A stretch of 64,000 bases of DNA from Curvibacter lanceolatus ATCC 14669. GTDB taxonomy: Bacteria > Pseudomonadota > Gammaproteobacteria > Burkholderiales > Burkholderiaceae_C. The stretch's first letter is position 1; each line of letters begins with the position of its first letter. Made by a program: the position numbers and the translations under genes. The notes under the pieces were generated by a model that searched no databases, was not told the origin of the DNA, and saw only the letters and a program-made list of their open reading frames with translations. This document shows positions 8,479-16,748 of the stretch, in pieces. The stretch covers positions 558,001 to 622,000 of the forward strand of contig NZ_KB906253.1 of the NCBI RefSeq assembly GCF_000381265.1. Reading direction: 5' to 3'.

Positions 8479-9702
8479 ATGCCCAAGAACACCCCCCCAA
8501 GTCACCTGGCCGGCACCAGCCTTCAGACCCGCCTGTTGCATGCAGGGCAGGCGCCCGAGCCTGCAGTCGGCGGCCGCCCTGTCAACCCGCCCCTGGTGCG
8601 GGCCAGCACCGTGCTGTTTGACAGCGTGGCGGCCCAGCGCGAGGCGCGTGGCCGGCGTGGTAGCGAGCGCCTGTTCACCTACGGTGCCCGCGGCACGCCC
8701 ACCACCTTTGCCCTGGAGGATGTGGTCAGCGAGCTGGAGGGCGGCTACCGCACGCGCCTGTTTCCCACCGGCTTGGCGGCGGTGGGCATGACGCTGCTGG
8801 CCTACCTCCGGCCCGGCGACCATGTGCTGATGTCGGACGCGGTGTACGAGCCGGTGCGCCATCTGGCCAGCAGCTTTCTGGCCCCCTATGGCATCGACTG
8901 CAGCTTCTTCCGGGCCGACGGGCAGGATGCGGCCCGCCATGTGCGCCCCAGCACGCGCATGGTGTATGCCGAATGCCCCGGGTCTTTGGTCTACGAGATG
9001 TGCGACCTGCCCCAGTTGGCGGCCCTGGCCCATGCCCAGGGCGCCTGGATGGTGGCGGACAACACCTGGGGTTCGGGCTGCCAGTACCGGCCGCTGGCGC
9101 TGGGGGCCGACATCTCCATCATGGCGGCCACCAAGTACCTGTCGGGGCATTCCGACGTGATGATGGGCACCGTCTGCACCACCCAGGCGGCCTGGCAGAC
9201 CCTGGCCGATCGCAGCGATGCCTTTGGCATGACTGTGAGCCCCGACGATGCCTGGCTGGTGCTGCGTGGCATGCGCACGCTGTCGGCCCGCCTGCAGATG
9301 CACGAGCGCCATGCCCTGCACCTGGCGCACTGGCTGCAGGCCCGGCCCGAGGTGGCCACGGTGTTCTGCCCGGCCCTGCCTTCGCACCCGGGGCATGCGC
9401 TGTGGCAGCGGGACTGCACGGGCACCAACGGGCTGCTGTCTTTCGAGCTGCAGCCCGGCATGGCGCCCCAGGCGGCCGAGCAGCTGATCGACCGCCTCGC
9501 CCTGTTCGGCATCGGGGCCTCCTGGGGGGGCTATGAAAGCCTGGCCGCGTTGGCGGACATGAGCAAGGCCCGCAGCCTGGACGACTGGCAGGGGCGCGGG
9601 GCCGTGGTGCGACTGCACGTGGGCCTGGAAGACCCGGTCGACCTGCAGAACGACCTGGCCCAGGCCTTGGCCTCCCTGGCCCCCATCGGCACACCGTTCT
9701 GA
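8479..9702 (+). CDS. Cystathionine beta-lyase-like Cys/Met metabolism PLP enzyme
   Basis: A 407-residue fold-type I PLP enzyme of the Cys/Met metabolism family. The Schiff-base lysine is K219 (MAATKYLSGHSD) and the pyridine-nitrogen aspartate is D194 (MVADNTWGSG). The substrate-side tyrosine pattern FTYGARGTPT is present. Such enzymes cleave C-S bonds: beta-lyases give a thiol, pyruvate and ammonia. Exact specificity (cystathionine, cysteine conjugates or other thioethers) cannot be read. It is followed after only nine bases by the exporter gene and belongs to the sulfur cluster, where it could release the thiol oxidised by the upstream dioxygenase. Confidence 0.88.
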   Translation: MPKNTPPSHLAGTSLQTRLLHAGQAPEPAVGGRPVNPPLVRASTVLFDSVAAQREARGRRGSERLFTYGARGTPTTFALEDVVSELEGGYRTRLFPTGLAAVGMTLLAYLRPGDHVLMSDAVYEPVRHLASSFLAPYGIDCSFFRADGQDAARHVRPSTRMVYAECPGSLVYEMCDLPQLAALAHAQGAWMVADNTWGSGCQYRPLALGADISIMAATKYLSGHSDVMMGTVCTTQAAWQTLADRSDAFGMTVSPDDAWLVLRGMRTLSARLQMHERHALHLAHWLQARPEVATVFCPALPSHPGHALWQRDCTGTNGLLSFELQPGMAPQAAEQLIDRLALFGIGASWGGYESLAALADMSKARSLDDWQGRGAVVRLHVGLEDPVDLQNDLAQALASLAPIGTPF

Positions 9703-9711
9703 GGGGGGCTC

Positions 9712-10773
9712 ATGAATACCTTCATGCGCTGGCCGGCCTTGCACGGCGGGCTGGATCGTTTGCGCGTGTTGTGGCCGGGTGCGGCCGTGGCGGGGCTGGT
9801 CATGCTGTCGGCCACCTTCATGGCCGAGCACCATGGCGGGCCCTTGCTGCTGTACGCGCTTCTGATGGGGCTGGCCCTGAATTTTCTGCACGAGGACGGG
9901 CGTTGCCGCCCCGGCATCGAGTTCTGCACCCGCACCGTGTTGCGCGCCGGCGTGGCCTTGCTGGGGGCACGCATCACCCTGGGGCAGGTTGGCGGCCTGG
10001 GCCTGGGGCCGTTCTGCGTGGCGGTGGCCGGTATTGCCACCACCCTCTGGCTGGGGGCCTGGCTGGCTGGGCGCATGCACCTGACGCGCGACCTGGGGCT
10101 GTTGTCGGGGGCGGCGGTCTCGATCTGTGGCGCATCGGCGGCTTTGGCGGTGTCAGCTGTGATGCCCAGGTCCGAGGAGAACGAACGCAGCGTGCTGCTG
10201 ACGGTGGTGGGCGTGACCGGCTTTTCCACGCTGGCCATGGTCTTCTACCCCCCGCTGGCCTTGCTGCTGCAACTGCCCGATGTGGCGGCCGGCATTCTGC
10301 TGGGGGGCACCATCCATGACGTGGCGCAGGTGGTCGGGGCGGGCTCCATGATCTCGCCGGCGGCGGCCGATGTGGCCATCATCGTCAAGTTGTTGCGGGT
10401 GCTGCTGCTGGTGCCGGTGGTGGCGTTGCTGGCCCTGTACTGGCGTGGCCGGCCCGGGGCCGCCACGGATGCGGCCGCCCCGGTGCCCGGGCGGTCGCCC
10501 CTGGTGCCGCTGTTTTTGCTGGGCTTCATCGGGCTGGTACTGCTCAACAGCGTGGGCGGCGTGCCGGCCCCGGCGGGGCGCTTGCTGGGTGATTTGTCGC
10601 GGGTCTGCCTGGTGGTGGCCATGGCCGCCCTGGGCATGAAGACCTCACTGGCCAGGCTGGTGGCGCTGGGCTGGCGGCCCGTGGCCTTGATGCTGGCCGA
10701 AACCCTGTGGCTGCTGGCCTTGTTCTTGGGCTACCTGTGGCTGGCGGGTGCGGGCGGCCCGTGGGCGCATTGA
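9712..10773 (+). CDS. YeiH-family putative sulfite/sulfate exporter
   Basis: A polytopic membrane protein of 353 residues with roughly ten hydrophobic segments, for example 19-37, 45-60, 78-95 and 100-118. It has the conserved stretches SGAAVSICGASAALAV and GGTIHDVAQVVGAG of the COG2855 (YeiH) family. Members of this family have been proposed to export sulfate or sulfite in organosulfur-degrading bacteria. Its place as the last gene of the thiol dioxygenase/rhodanese/PLP lyase cluster fits export of oxidised sulfur. The function is a family- and context-based inference. It is convergent with the PBP gene. Confidence 0.85.
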   Translation: MNTFMRWPALHGGLDRLRVLWPGAAVAGLVMLSATFMAEHHGGPLLLYALLMGLALNFLHEDGRCRPGIEFCTRTVLRAGVALLGARITLGQVGGLGLGPFCVAVAGIATTLWLGAWLAGRMHLTRDLGLLSGAAVSICGASAALAVSAVMPRSEENERSVLLTVVGVTGFSTLAMVFYPPLALLLQLPDVAAGILLGGTIHDVAQVVGAGSMISPAAADVAIIVKLLRVLLLVPVVALLALYWRGRPGAATDAAAPVPGRSPLVPLFLLGFIGLVLLNSVGGVPAPAGRLLGDLSRVCLVVAMAALGMKTSLARLVALGWRPVALMLAETLWLLALFLGYLWLAGAGGPWAH

Positions 10774-10826
10774 GGCCGCGGTAACACGGGCCGCCGTCTG
10801 GGTGCCCGGCACGGTCATGGCGCGCC

Positions 10827-13310
10827 TCAGCGCTGCTCGTAGGGCAGCGGCTGGGGCGATGAGGGCTGGGGCGGGCTGGCCTGGGGCACCACCTGGGGGG
10901 CCGGGCTTTCCTCGCGCGGCTCGGTGATGATGTCGTCGATCTTCTTCTGCAAGGGGTCGGGCTCCTCGGCCGGTGGCGGTGGGGCCATCGGTGTGGGAGG
11001 CCGCTGCGGGGCCGGTGGCTTGACCGGGCCCTTGGCGGGCTGCGGCCACAGGCTGGGTGGCAGGTGTTGCAGCAGTTGTTGCACCAGGTGCTGCCACTGC
11101 TCCTGCAGGCGCTGGCTGAGGCTGTCGCGGGCGCGTTGCAGCAGGCGCTGCAGCCAGTTGCTGTCGTCCGGGGGCTCGAAGCGGGTCTTGCCGTCGATCA
11201 GGCGGCCACGCAAGGCCTTGGACACCACATCGCCCACGATGGGCAGGGCGCTGTGCGCGCCCTGGCCCCAGTAGTCGCTGCGCAAGGTGATGCGGCTGTC
11301 GTTGAAGCCCACCCAGGCGCCGGCCACCAGCTGCGGCTGCATCAGGATGAACCAGCCGTCGGTGTTGTCCTGCGTGGTGCCGGTCTTGCCGGCCACATCG
11401 GCCCGGATGCCCCAGCGGTTGCGAATGTCGGTGCCGGTGCCGCGGTCCACCACGCCACGCAAGGTGTCGATCAGGGTGTAGGCCACGCGCTCGGGCAGGG
11501 CGGCCTCGGGCCGGGCCGGGGTGATGTCTTCGATCACATGGCCCTGGCGGTCTTCGACGCGGGTGACCAGCACCGGCTCCAGGTAGCGGCCCTGGTGGGC
11601 GATGCTGGCATAGGCGTTGACCATCTCCTTCAGGCTGACCAGGCTGGTGCCCAGGGCGATCGAGGGCACCTCTTCCAGCTTGCTCTGGCGCACGCCCAGG
11701 GCCCGCGCCAGCCGCGCCACCTTGGCCGGGCCTACCTTCTGAACCAGCTGGGCGGTGATGGTGTTCTTGGAATAAGCCAGCCCGTCGCGCAGGCTCATGG
11801 GGCGCCCGCTGGGCGGGCTTTCATCGCTGGGGCGCCAGACCTCGTTGCCCCCCGCAGCGATCTCGATGCTCTGGTCCACCAGGGTGTCGTCGGGGCTCAT
11901 GCCCTGGCGGAACGCTTCGCCATATACAAAGGGCTTGAAGGTGGAGCCGGGCTGGCGGCGCGCCTGCTGCACGTGGTCGTAGGCGTCCTGCTCGAAATCG
12001 CGGCTGCCCACCCAGGCCCGCACCTGGGAAGTGCGCGGGTCGATCGCCAGAAAGCCGGCCTGCAGCACGGTCTTCTGCTGCAGCAGGCCGCGCATGAAGG
12101 GGGTGTCGGCCTGCAGTTTCTTCAGGGCCTGGGCATCGCTCAGGCCGGCGGCCAGGGCGCTGCGGTAGGCCGGGGTGTCGCGCATGAAGCCCTGCACCAG
12201 CGGGTTCTTGGCGTTCCAGGTGCCGGGGCCAGCCCAGGCGGCATGGGCCACCCGCTGCAGCTGGCTGGTCTGGCGCTGCACTGCCTGGTTGGCCAGGGCC
12301 TGCAGGCGTGAATCGAGCGTGGTGCGCACCACCAGGCCATCGGTGTAGATGTTGTAGTCGTTGCGGTCGGCCCAGGCCACCAGCCATTTGCGCACCTGTT
12401 GGGCAAAGTGGGCGGCCGGGCCCGGGGGCTCGGTCTGGCGCTCGAAGTCGATGCGCAGGGGCCGGCCCTTGAGGGCGTCGAAGGCCCCGGGCGAGAGCTT
12501 GTCGCGCTTGACCATCTGGGCCAGCACGATGTTGCGCCGCTGCTGCGCCCGCTCGGGGTTGAGCACGGGGTTGTAATAGCTGTTGCCCTTGAGCATGCCC
12601 ACCAGGGTGGCGCTTTGCAGCACATCCAGCGCGCCGGCCGAGCTGTCGAAGTAGGTGCGTGCCGCCATCTCGATGCCGAAGGCGTTGTACAGAAACGGCA
12701 CCGTGTTGAGGTAGGTCTCGAGGATTTCGGGCTTGCTGTAGACGATCTCGAGCTTGACCGCCGTGATGGCCTCCTTGAGCTTGCGCGTCAGCGTCGGTGC
12801 GCGGCCCACCTCGTCGGGGTACAGGTTGCGTGCCAGCTGCTGGGTCAGGGTCGAGCCGCCCTGGCGGCTGCCGCCAAAGGTGCTGAGCGCCGCCGAGCCC
12901 AGTCGGCGCCAGTCCAGCCCGTGGTGCTGGTAGAAGCGGTGGTCTTCGGTGGCGATCAGGGCGTCCACCACATGGGGCGAAATGCGCTTGAGCGGCACCC
13001 ACTCGCGGTTGGCGCGCTTGAATTCGGTGATCAGCTTGCCGTCGGCCGACAGGATCTGCGCCGGCTGCTCCAGGTTGGCCTTGCGGATGTCCTGGATGCT
13101 GGGCGTGAACGGGATCAGCAGCACCGTGTAGAGCACCAGAGCGGCCGGCACCGCGGCCACGGCCAGGGCGGCGCGGCGCCGGGTGATGCGGGCTGCCACG
13201 GCCGTCCCGAGTGCCCCGGCCAGTGCCGGGCTGCGCCGCAGCTCAGCCCCCAGGCGGGTGAGGACTCGGCGGGGCAGGGGGGATGTAGGCTCTGGGGTCT
13301 CGGATGTCAT
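10827..13310 (-). CDS. Class A penicillin-binding protein (PBP1A-type), bifunctional
   Basis: An inner-membrane peptidoglycan synthase of 827 residues. A membrane anchor lies at about residues 47-66. The glycosyltransferase domain has the catalytic E122 (TEDHRFYQHHG) and the GGSTLTQQLARNL motif at 151-163. The transpeptidase domain has S456 in STFK, SKN at 514-516 and KTGT at 642-645, so all catalytic motifs are intact. The last 110 residues form a Gln/Pro/Ala-rich tail of the kind that mediates partner contacts. The assignment to the 1A rather than 1C class rests on size and domain layout. It is divergent from the ClC gene. Confidence 0.93.
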   Translation of the reverse strand: MTSETPEPTSPLPRRVLTRLGAELRRSPALAGALGTAVAARITRRRAALAVAAVPAALVLYTVLLIPFTPSIQDIRKANLEQPAQILSADGKLITEFKRANREWVPLKRISPHVVDALIATEDHRFYQHHGLDWRRLGSAALSTFGGSRQGGSTLTQQLARNLYPDEVGRAPTLTRKLKEAITAVKLEIVYSKPEILETYLNTVPFLYNAFGIEMAARTYFDSSAGALDVLQSATLVGMLKGNSYYNPVLNPERAQQRRNIVLAQMVKRDKLSPGAFDALKGRPLRIDFERQTEPPGPAAHFAQQVRKWLVAWADRNDYNIYTDGLVVRTTLDSRLQALANQAVQRQTSQLQRVAHAAWAGPGTWNAKNPLVQGFMRDTPAYRSALAAGLSDAQALKKLQADTPFMRGLLQQKTVLQAGFLAIDPRTSQVRAWVGSRDFEQDAYDHVQQARRQPGSTFKPFVYGEAFRQGMSPDDTLVDQSIEIAAGGNEVWRPSDESPPSGRPMSLRDGLAYSKNTITAQLVQKVGPAKVARLARALGVRQSKLEEVPSIALGTSLVSLKEMVNAYASIAHQGRYLEPVLVTRVEDRQGHVIEDITPARPEAALPERVAYTLIDTLRGVVDRGTGTDIRNRWGIRADVAGKTGTTQDNTDGWFILMQPQLVAGAWVGFNDSRITLRSDYWGQGAHSALPIVGDVVSKALRGRLIDGKTRFEPPDDSNWLQRLLQRARDSLSQRLQEQWQHLVQQLLQHLPPSLWPQPAKGPVKPPAPQRPPTPMAPPPPAEEPDPLQKKIDDIITEPREESPAPQVVPQASPPQPSSPQPLPYEQR

Positions 13311-13408
13311 GGCGCTGGCGGTTCGGCGCGCGGGCTGGGGGGCAGGGGGGCTGGCACGGCGAAGGGGGGAGTGTAGGGCCTGTCAACGCAGGTGCAGCAC
13401 GCATTTGA

Positions 13409-13420
13409 ATTTGTACAAAT
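13409..13420. promoter_or_regulatory. Palindrome between pbp and clc genes
   Basis: ATTTGTACAAAT is a perfect 12-bp palindrome in the AT-rich divergent intergenic region. A TACAAT hexamer directly overlaps its right end (13420-13425) and could be a -10 element. It may be an operator for the ClC gene or the PBP gene. No regulator in the window points to it. Confidence 0.3.
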
Positions 13421-13478
13421 ACAATTAATCATTCCTATGCAGCCCAGGCTCCGGGCCACTCAACCCCACGACCCCACC

Positions 13479-14828
13479 ATGAAACAGCATCCCCAGGTCA
13501 TGCAGGCCATCCGCCGAGAGCTTTCCGATTGGCGTCTGTGGTCGGTGCGCGCGGTGGTGATGGGCTTTGCCGTGCTGGCGGGCCTCACGGTGGTGCTGTT
13601 CACCTGGCTGACCGAACAGGCCCTGGAGGCTTTTCATGGCCTGCAGCACCTGGCCTGGTGGTCGCCCCTGCTGTGGACGCCGCTGGGCACGGCCGCGGTG
13701 GTGTGGCTGACGCGACGCTTTGCCGCCGGCGCGGCGGGCTCGGGCATTCCGCAGGTCATGGCCGCCTTGACGCCGGGGCTGCCGGCGCCTGCCAGCGCCT
13801 GGTTTGTATCGCTGCGGCTGACCCTGGCCAAGATGCTGCTCACCGCCAGCGGCCTGCTGTGCGGCCTGTCCTTGGGGCGTGAGGGCCCGTCGGTGCAGAT
13901 CGCCGCCGGCGTGATGCACTCGGCGCGGCGATTCCTGAAACCCGGCGGCCCGGTGTCCGAGCAGGGCCTGCTGATCGCGGGTGGCGCAGCCGGCATTGCC
14001 GCGGCCTTCAACACGCCCCTGGGCGGCATCATGTTCGCCATCGAAGAGCTGTCGCGCAAGCCTGAGCAACGCAGCAACGGCCTGATCATGGCCGCCATTG
14101 TGCTGTCGGGGCTGATGGCGGTGTCGGTGTACGGCAATGCCACGTATTTCGGGGTGATCCGGCCGGGCGCGGTCGACCTGGCCTTGTTGGGGCCCGCGCT
14201 GGCCGTGGCCGGGGTGGCGGGGCTGGCCGGGGGGCTGTTTTCGCGCCTGATGGTGGCCTCGCTCAGCATGGCCTCGGGCGATGTGTTCACGCGCTGGCGC
14301 CGCGCCTACCCGGTGCGCTTTGCCGCCGGCTGCGGCCTGGCCGTGGCCGTGATGGGCCTGGCCAGCGACGGGGCCACCTTCGGCAGTGGCTACCAGCACA
14401 CCCGCGGCCTGCTCGAAGGGCCGCAGGATGCCAACCCCCTGTACGTGCTGCTGAAGTTCATGGCCACCTGGGTGACCAGCTGGTCGGGCGTGCCGGGCGG
14501 CATTTTTGCGCCCTCGCTGGCCATCGGCGCCGGCATCGGCAATGACCTGGCCCAGTGGCTCCACCCGGCCCAGGCCAGCACCCTGATCGCCCTGGGCATG
14601 GCGGGCTTTCTGGCCGCGGCCACGCAGGCGCCGCTCACCGCCTTCATCATCGTGATGGAAATGGTCGACGGCCACGGCCTGGTGCTGAGCCTGATGGCCA
14701 GCGCCCTGGTGGCCAGTGCGGTGTCGCGCCTGATCAGCCTGCCGCTGTACGCCTCGCTGGCCCACCTGCAGTGGCTGCGCCTGCCGGAGGGGTTGCGGGG
14801 GCGGGGTGAGGCGGCGCCATCGGCCTGA
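13479..14828 (+). CDS. ClC-family chloride/proton antiporter
   Basis: A ClC protein of 449 residues if started at MKQHPQVMQ; an in-frame ATG at 13437 would add 14 residues. Both lack a good ribosome site. The selectivity-filter motifs GSGIPQV, GREGPSVQ and GGIFAPSLAIGAG are present. The external gating glutamate in GREGP and the internal proton glutamate in FAIEEL are both conserved, so it should be a Cl-/H+ exchanger rather than a channel. No C-terminal CBS domains are present. It may be involved in acid resistance or chloride efflux. Confidence 0.9.
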   Translation: MKQHPQVMQAIRRELSDWRLWSVRAVVMGFAVLAGLTVVLFTWLTEQALEAFHGLQHLAWWSPLLWTPLGTAAVVWLTRRFAAGAAGSGIPQVMAALTPGLPAPASAWFVSLRLTLAKMLLTASGLLCGLSLGREGPSVQIAAGVMHSARRFLKPGGPVSEQGLLIAGGAAGIAAAFNTPLGGIMFAIEELSRKPEQRSNGLIMAAIVLSGLMAVSVYGNATYFGVIRPGAVDLALLGPALAVAGVAGLAGGLFSRLMVASLSMASGDVFTRWRRAYPVRFAAGCGLAVAVMGLASDGATFGSGYQHTRGLLEGPQDANPLYVLLKFMATWVTSWSGVPGGIFAPSLAIGAGIGNDLAQWLHPAQASTLIALGMAGFLAAATQAPLTAFIIVMEMVDGHGLVLSLMASALVASAVSRLISLPLYASLAHLQWLRLPEGLRGRGEAAPSA

Positions 14829-14931
14829 AGGTGATCGCCATCGAGCCGGCGCACATAGATGACTGGCTGGATCCTCTGTCACAAACAGCCGAAAATTTCT
14901 CCCTGGTCGCTGTTCGATCCCGACCACAACG

Positions 14932-15026
14932 CATCGCTTCTGGCGATATCTCTAATTTATCGGCTTGAGCGATTTATTGCATTTATCGACAATGGCGATA
15001 CAATGAAAGTATCAGCATTGGCGATA
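14932..15026 (+). promoter_or_regulatory. Four tandem HipB-type operators with 26-bp periodicity
   Basis: Four 17-bp sites of form TATC-N9-GATA lie at 14932 (CATCGCTTCTGGCGATA), 14958 (TATCGGCTTGAGCGATT), 14984 (TATCGACAATGGCGATA) and 15010 (TATCAGCATTGGCGATA). Start-to-start spacing is exactly 26 bases each time. The two proximal sites are perfect in both half-sites; the two distal ones each have one changed base. Around the last site the arms extend to GAAAGTATC/GATACTTTC. The array ends 21 bases before hipB. E. coli HipB is known to bind several TATCC-N8-GGATA operators upstream of hipBA, so cooperative autorepression is the natural reading. Confidence 0.8.
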
Positions 15027-15047
15027 CTTTCGTCTCACCCCTGCCCT

Positions 15048-15329
15048 ATGAATCAACTGCTCTCTGTACCTAGCCAAGTCGGCCTCGTCCTTCGAGCCGT
15101 GCGCAAAAGCGCCAAGATGAGCCAGAAGCAGTTGGCCGCAAAACTTGGCTTGAGCCAAAACCGCGTGTCCGAACTGGAGACTGACCCGGGCTCCATGCGC
15201 GTGGATCAACTGCTTGCCGTCATATCCGTTCTGGGCCTCGAATTGCAAGTGCAGACCCGGGGCGGCTCGCCCGTTGCCGGAAGCGAGGGCGGTCGAGGCG
15301 AACCGACCGCTGGCAAGGTGGAATGGTAA
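15048..15329 (+). CDS. hipB: HipB antitoxin, XRE-family DNA-binding protein
   Basis: A 93-residue protein starting MNQLLSVPSQVG. The Xre-type helix-turn-helix spans about residues 12-65 (LRAVRKSAKMSQKQLAAKLGLSQNRVSELE). It should neutralise HipA and repress the operon by binding the operator array upstream. The ATG at 15048 is preferred; a longer frame from 15003 would begin inside the operators. The stop codon overlaps the hipA start by seven bases, typical of translational coupling. Pairing with a clear HipA homologue makes the call strong. Confidence 0.9.
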   Translation: MNQLLSVPSQVGLVLRAVRKSAKMSQKQLAAKLGLSQNRVSELETDPGSMRVDQLLAVISVLGLELQVQTRGGSPVAGSEGGRGEPTAGKVEW

Positions 15330-16666
15330 TCATGGGGCGTGCAACGCGTGTTCGCGCCCTCTCCGTCTGGGCCAATGGGGAGCGGGTGGGCACCTGGACC
15401 CTCCCGGCCCGTGGCGATATGGAGTTCGTCTACGACGCTGGCTGGATGGCCTCGGCGGCGGGTCGACCACTGTCTCTGTCCATGCCTTTCACGGGCGCGC
15501 AGGCGCTGCGCGGGGCCCCGGTCAACAACTACTTCGAAAACCTGTTGCCCGATAGCGAGCCCATCCGAAAGCGCCTGGCCACCCGATTCAAGACAGACAC
15601 CCTGGACGCATTTGATCTGCTCGAAGCCATCGGACGTGATTGTGTGGGCGCCATCCAGCTACTCGGCGCTGAAGAGTCGCCGGTCAACGTCGCAAGCATC
15701 GAGGGCACGCCACTCAACGAGGGTGAGGTGGAGGCACTGCTGCAGCTGGCTGCGGGCTCAGGCCCGCACCCGGGCGTGGAAGATGATGAAAACTTCCGCA
15801 TCTCGCTTGCGGGCGCCCAAGAGAAGACGGCGCTCTTGTGGCATGAAGGGCAATGGAAACGCCCCCATCGCTCCACTCCCACCACGCACATCCTGAAGCT
15901 GCCCATCGGACTGGTGGGTGCACGCAAGGCCGATTTTGGAACCTCGGTGGAAAACGAGTGGCTCTGCATGGAACTGATGCGTGAGTTCGGTCTGCCGACT
16001 GCCACAACGGAAATTCTCCAGTTCGGGAGCCAAAAGGTTCTCTCTGTCGAGCGATTCGACAGGCAGATGCATTCGTCAGGCACCTGGCTGCTACGCCTTC
16101 CCCAAGAAGATTTCTGCCAAGTCAGTGGCACAGCGCCCCACCGCAAGTACGAGGCTGATGGCGGACCCGGTATGGCGGACATCGCCAGGGTTCTCTCTGG
16201 CTCCGTGAACGCGGAGATGGACCTCAAGAATTTTCTCAAGACGCAGTTGCTATTTTGGATGCTCGCCGCGCCTGACGGTCACGCCAAGAACTTCAGCCTG
16301 CGCATCTTGCCACTTGGCCGCTACAAGCTCACGCCGCTCTACGACGTGATGTCCATCTGGCCCTTTGAAGGAAACGGCGCAAACCAGTTTTCTTGGTACA
16401 AAGCCAAGCTCGCCATGGCGCTGCAAGGCAAGAATCGGCACGACAGCTTCAAGGACATTCAGCGTCGCCACTTCAACGCAACCGCAGAAAAGTTCTTCCA
16501 GCGCGAAAGTGCAGAGGATGTCATCAAGGAAGTGCTTGAGGACCTGGAGCAGGCCATCGCAGCTGTCACCGCTCGACTGCCCACTGGCTTCCCGGAGAGG
16601 GTTGCTCTCTCAGTCTTCGCTGGCCTTCGGCGCATGTCTCACATTCTGGCCGACTCGACACCCTGA
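15323..16666 (+). CDS. hipA: HipA toxin, Ser/Thr protein kinase
   Basis: A 447-residue kinase closely resembling E. coli HipA. The glycine-rich loop region reads RISLAGAQEKTALL, with S161 matching the autophosphorylation serine. K192 (HILKLPIG) is the ATP-binding lysine, D318 (AAPDGHAKNFS) the catalytic aspartate and D341 (PLYDVMS) the metal-binding aspartate, so the active site is complete. E. coli HipA phosphorylates glutamyl-tRNA synthetase and causes persistence; the target here is inferred by homology. The start at 15323 overlaps hipB; MGRATRV at 15332 is the other option. The codon usage looks less GC-biased than that of neighbours, hinting at horizontal acquisition. Confidence 0.93.
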   Translation: MVIMGRATRVRALSVWANGERVGTWTLPARGDMEFVYDAGWMASAAGRPLSLSMPFTGAQALRGAPVNNYFENLLPDSEPIRKRLATRFKTDTLDAFDLLEAIGRDCVGAIQLLGAEESPVNVASIEGTPLNEGEVEALLQLAAGSGPHPGVEDDENFRISLAGAQEKTALLWHEGQWKRPHRSTPTTHILKLPIGLVGARKADFGTSVENEWLCMELMREFGLPTATTEILQFGSQKVLSVERFDRQMHSSGTWLLRLPQEDFCQVSGTAPHRKYEADGGPGMADIARVLSGSVNAEMDLKNFLKTQLLFWMLAAPDGHAKNFSLRILPLGRYKLTPLYDVMSIWPFEGNGANQFSWYKAKLAMALQGKNRHDSFKDIQRRHFNATAEKFFQRESAEDVIKEVLEDLEQAIAAVTARLPTGFPERVALSVFAGLRRMSHILADSTP

Positions 16667-16748
16667 CTCGCGTGTTCGCTCGGCTTGGAAGGCTGCTGAA
16701 TGACGAACTCCGAGATTCGAGGGCAAGCGCAGTCCATAAAATGCCCCC

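Noticed and set aside
7210-10080. A 956-codon open frame on the minus strand
   Set aside because: It lies opposite the Bug, PLP lyase and exporter genes, is rich in His/Gln/Arg/Gly with no domain, and is explained by high GC reducing stop codons.
13405-13425. TTGAAT and TACAAT as a sigma-70 promoter for the ClC gene
   Set aside because: The hexamers are only nine bases apart, too close for a -35/-10 pair.
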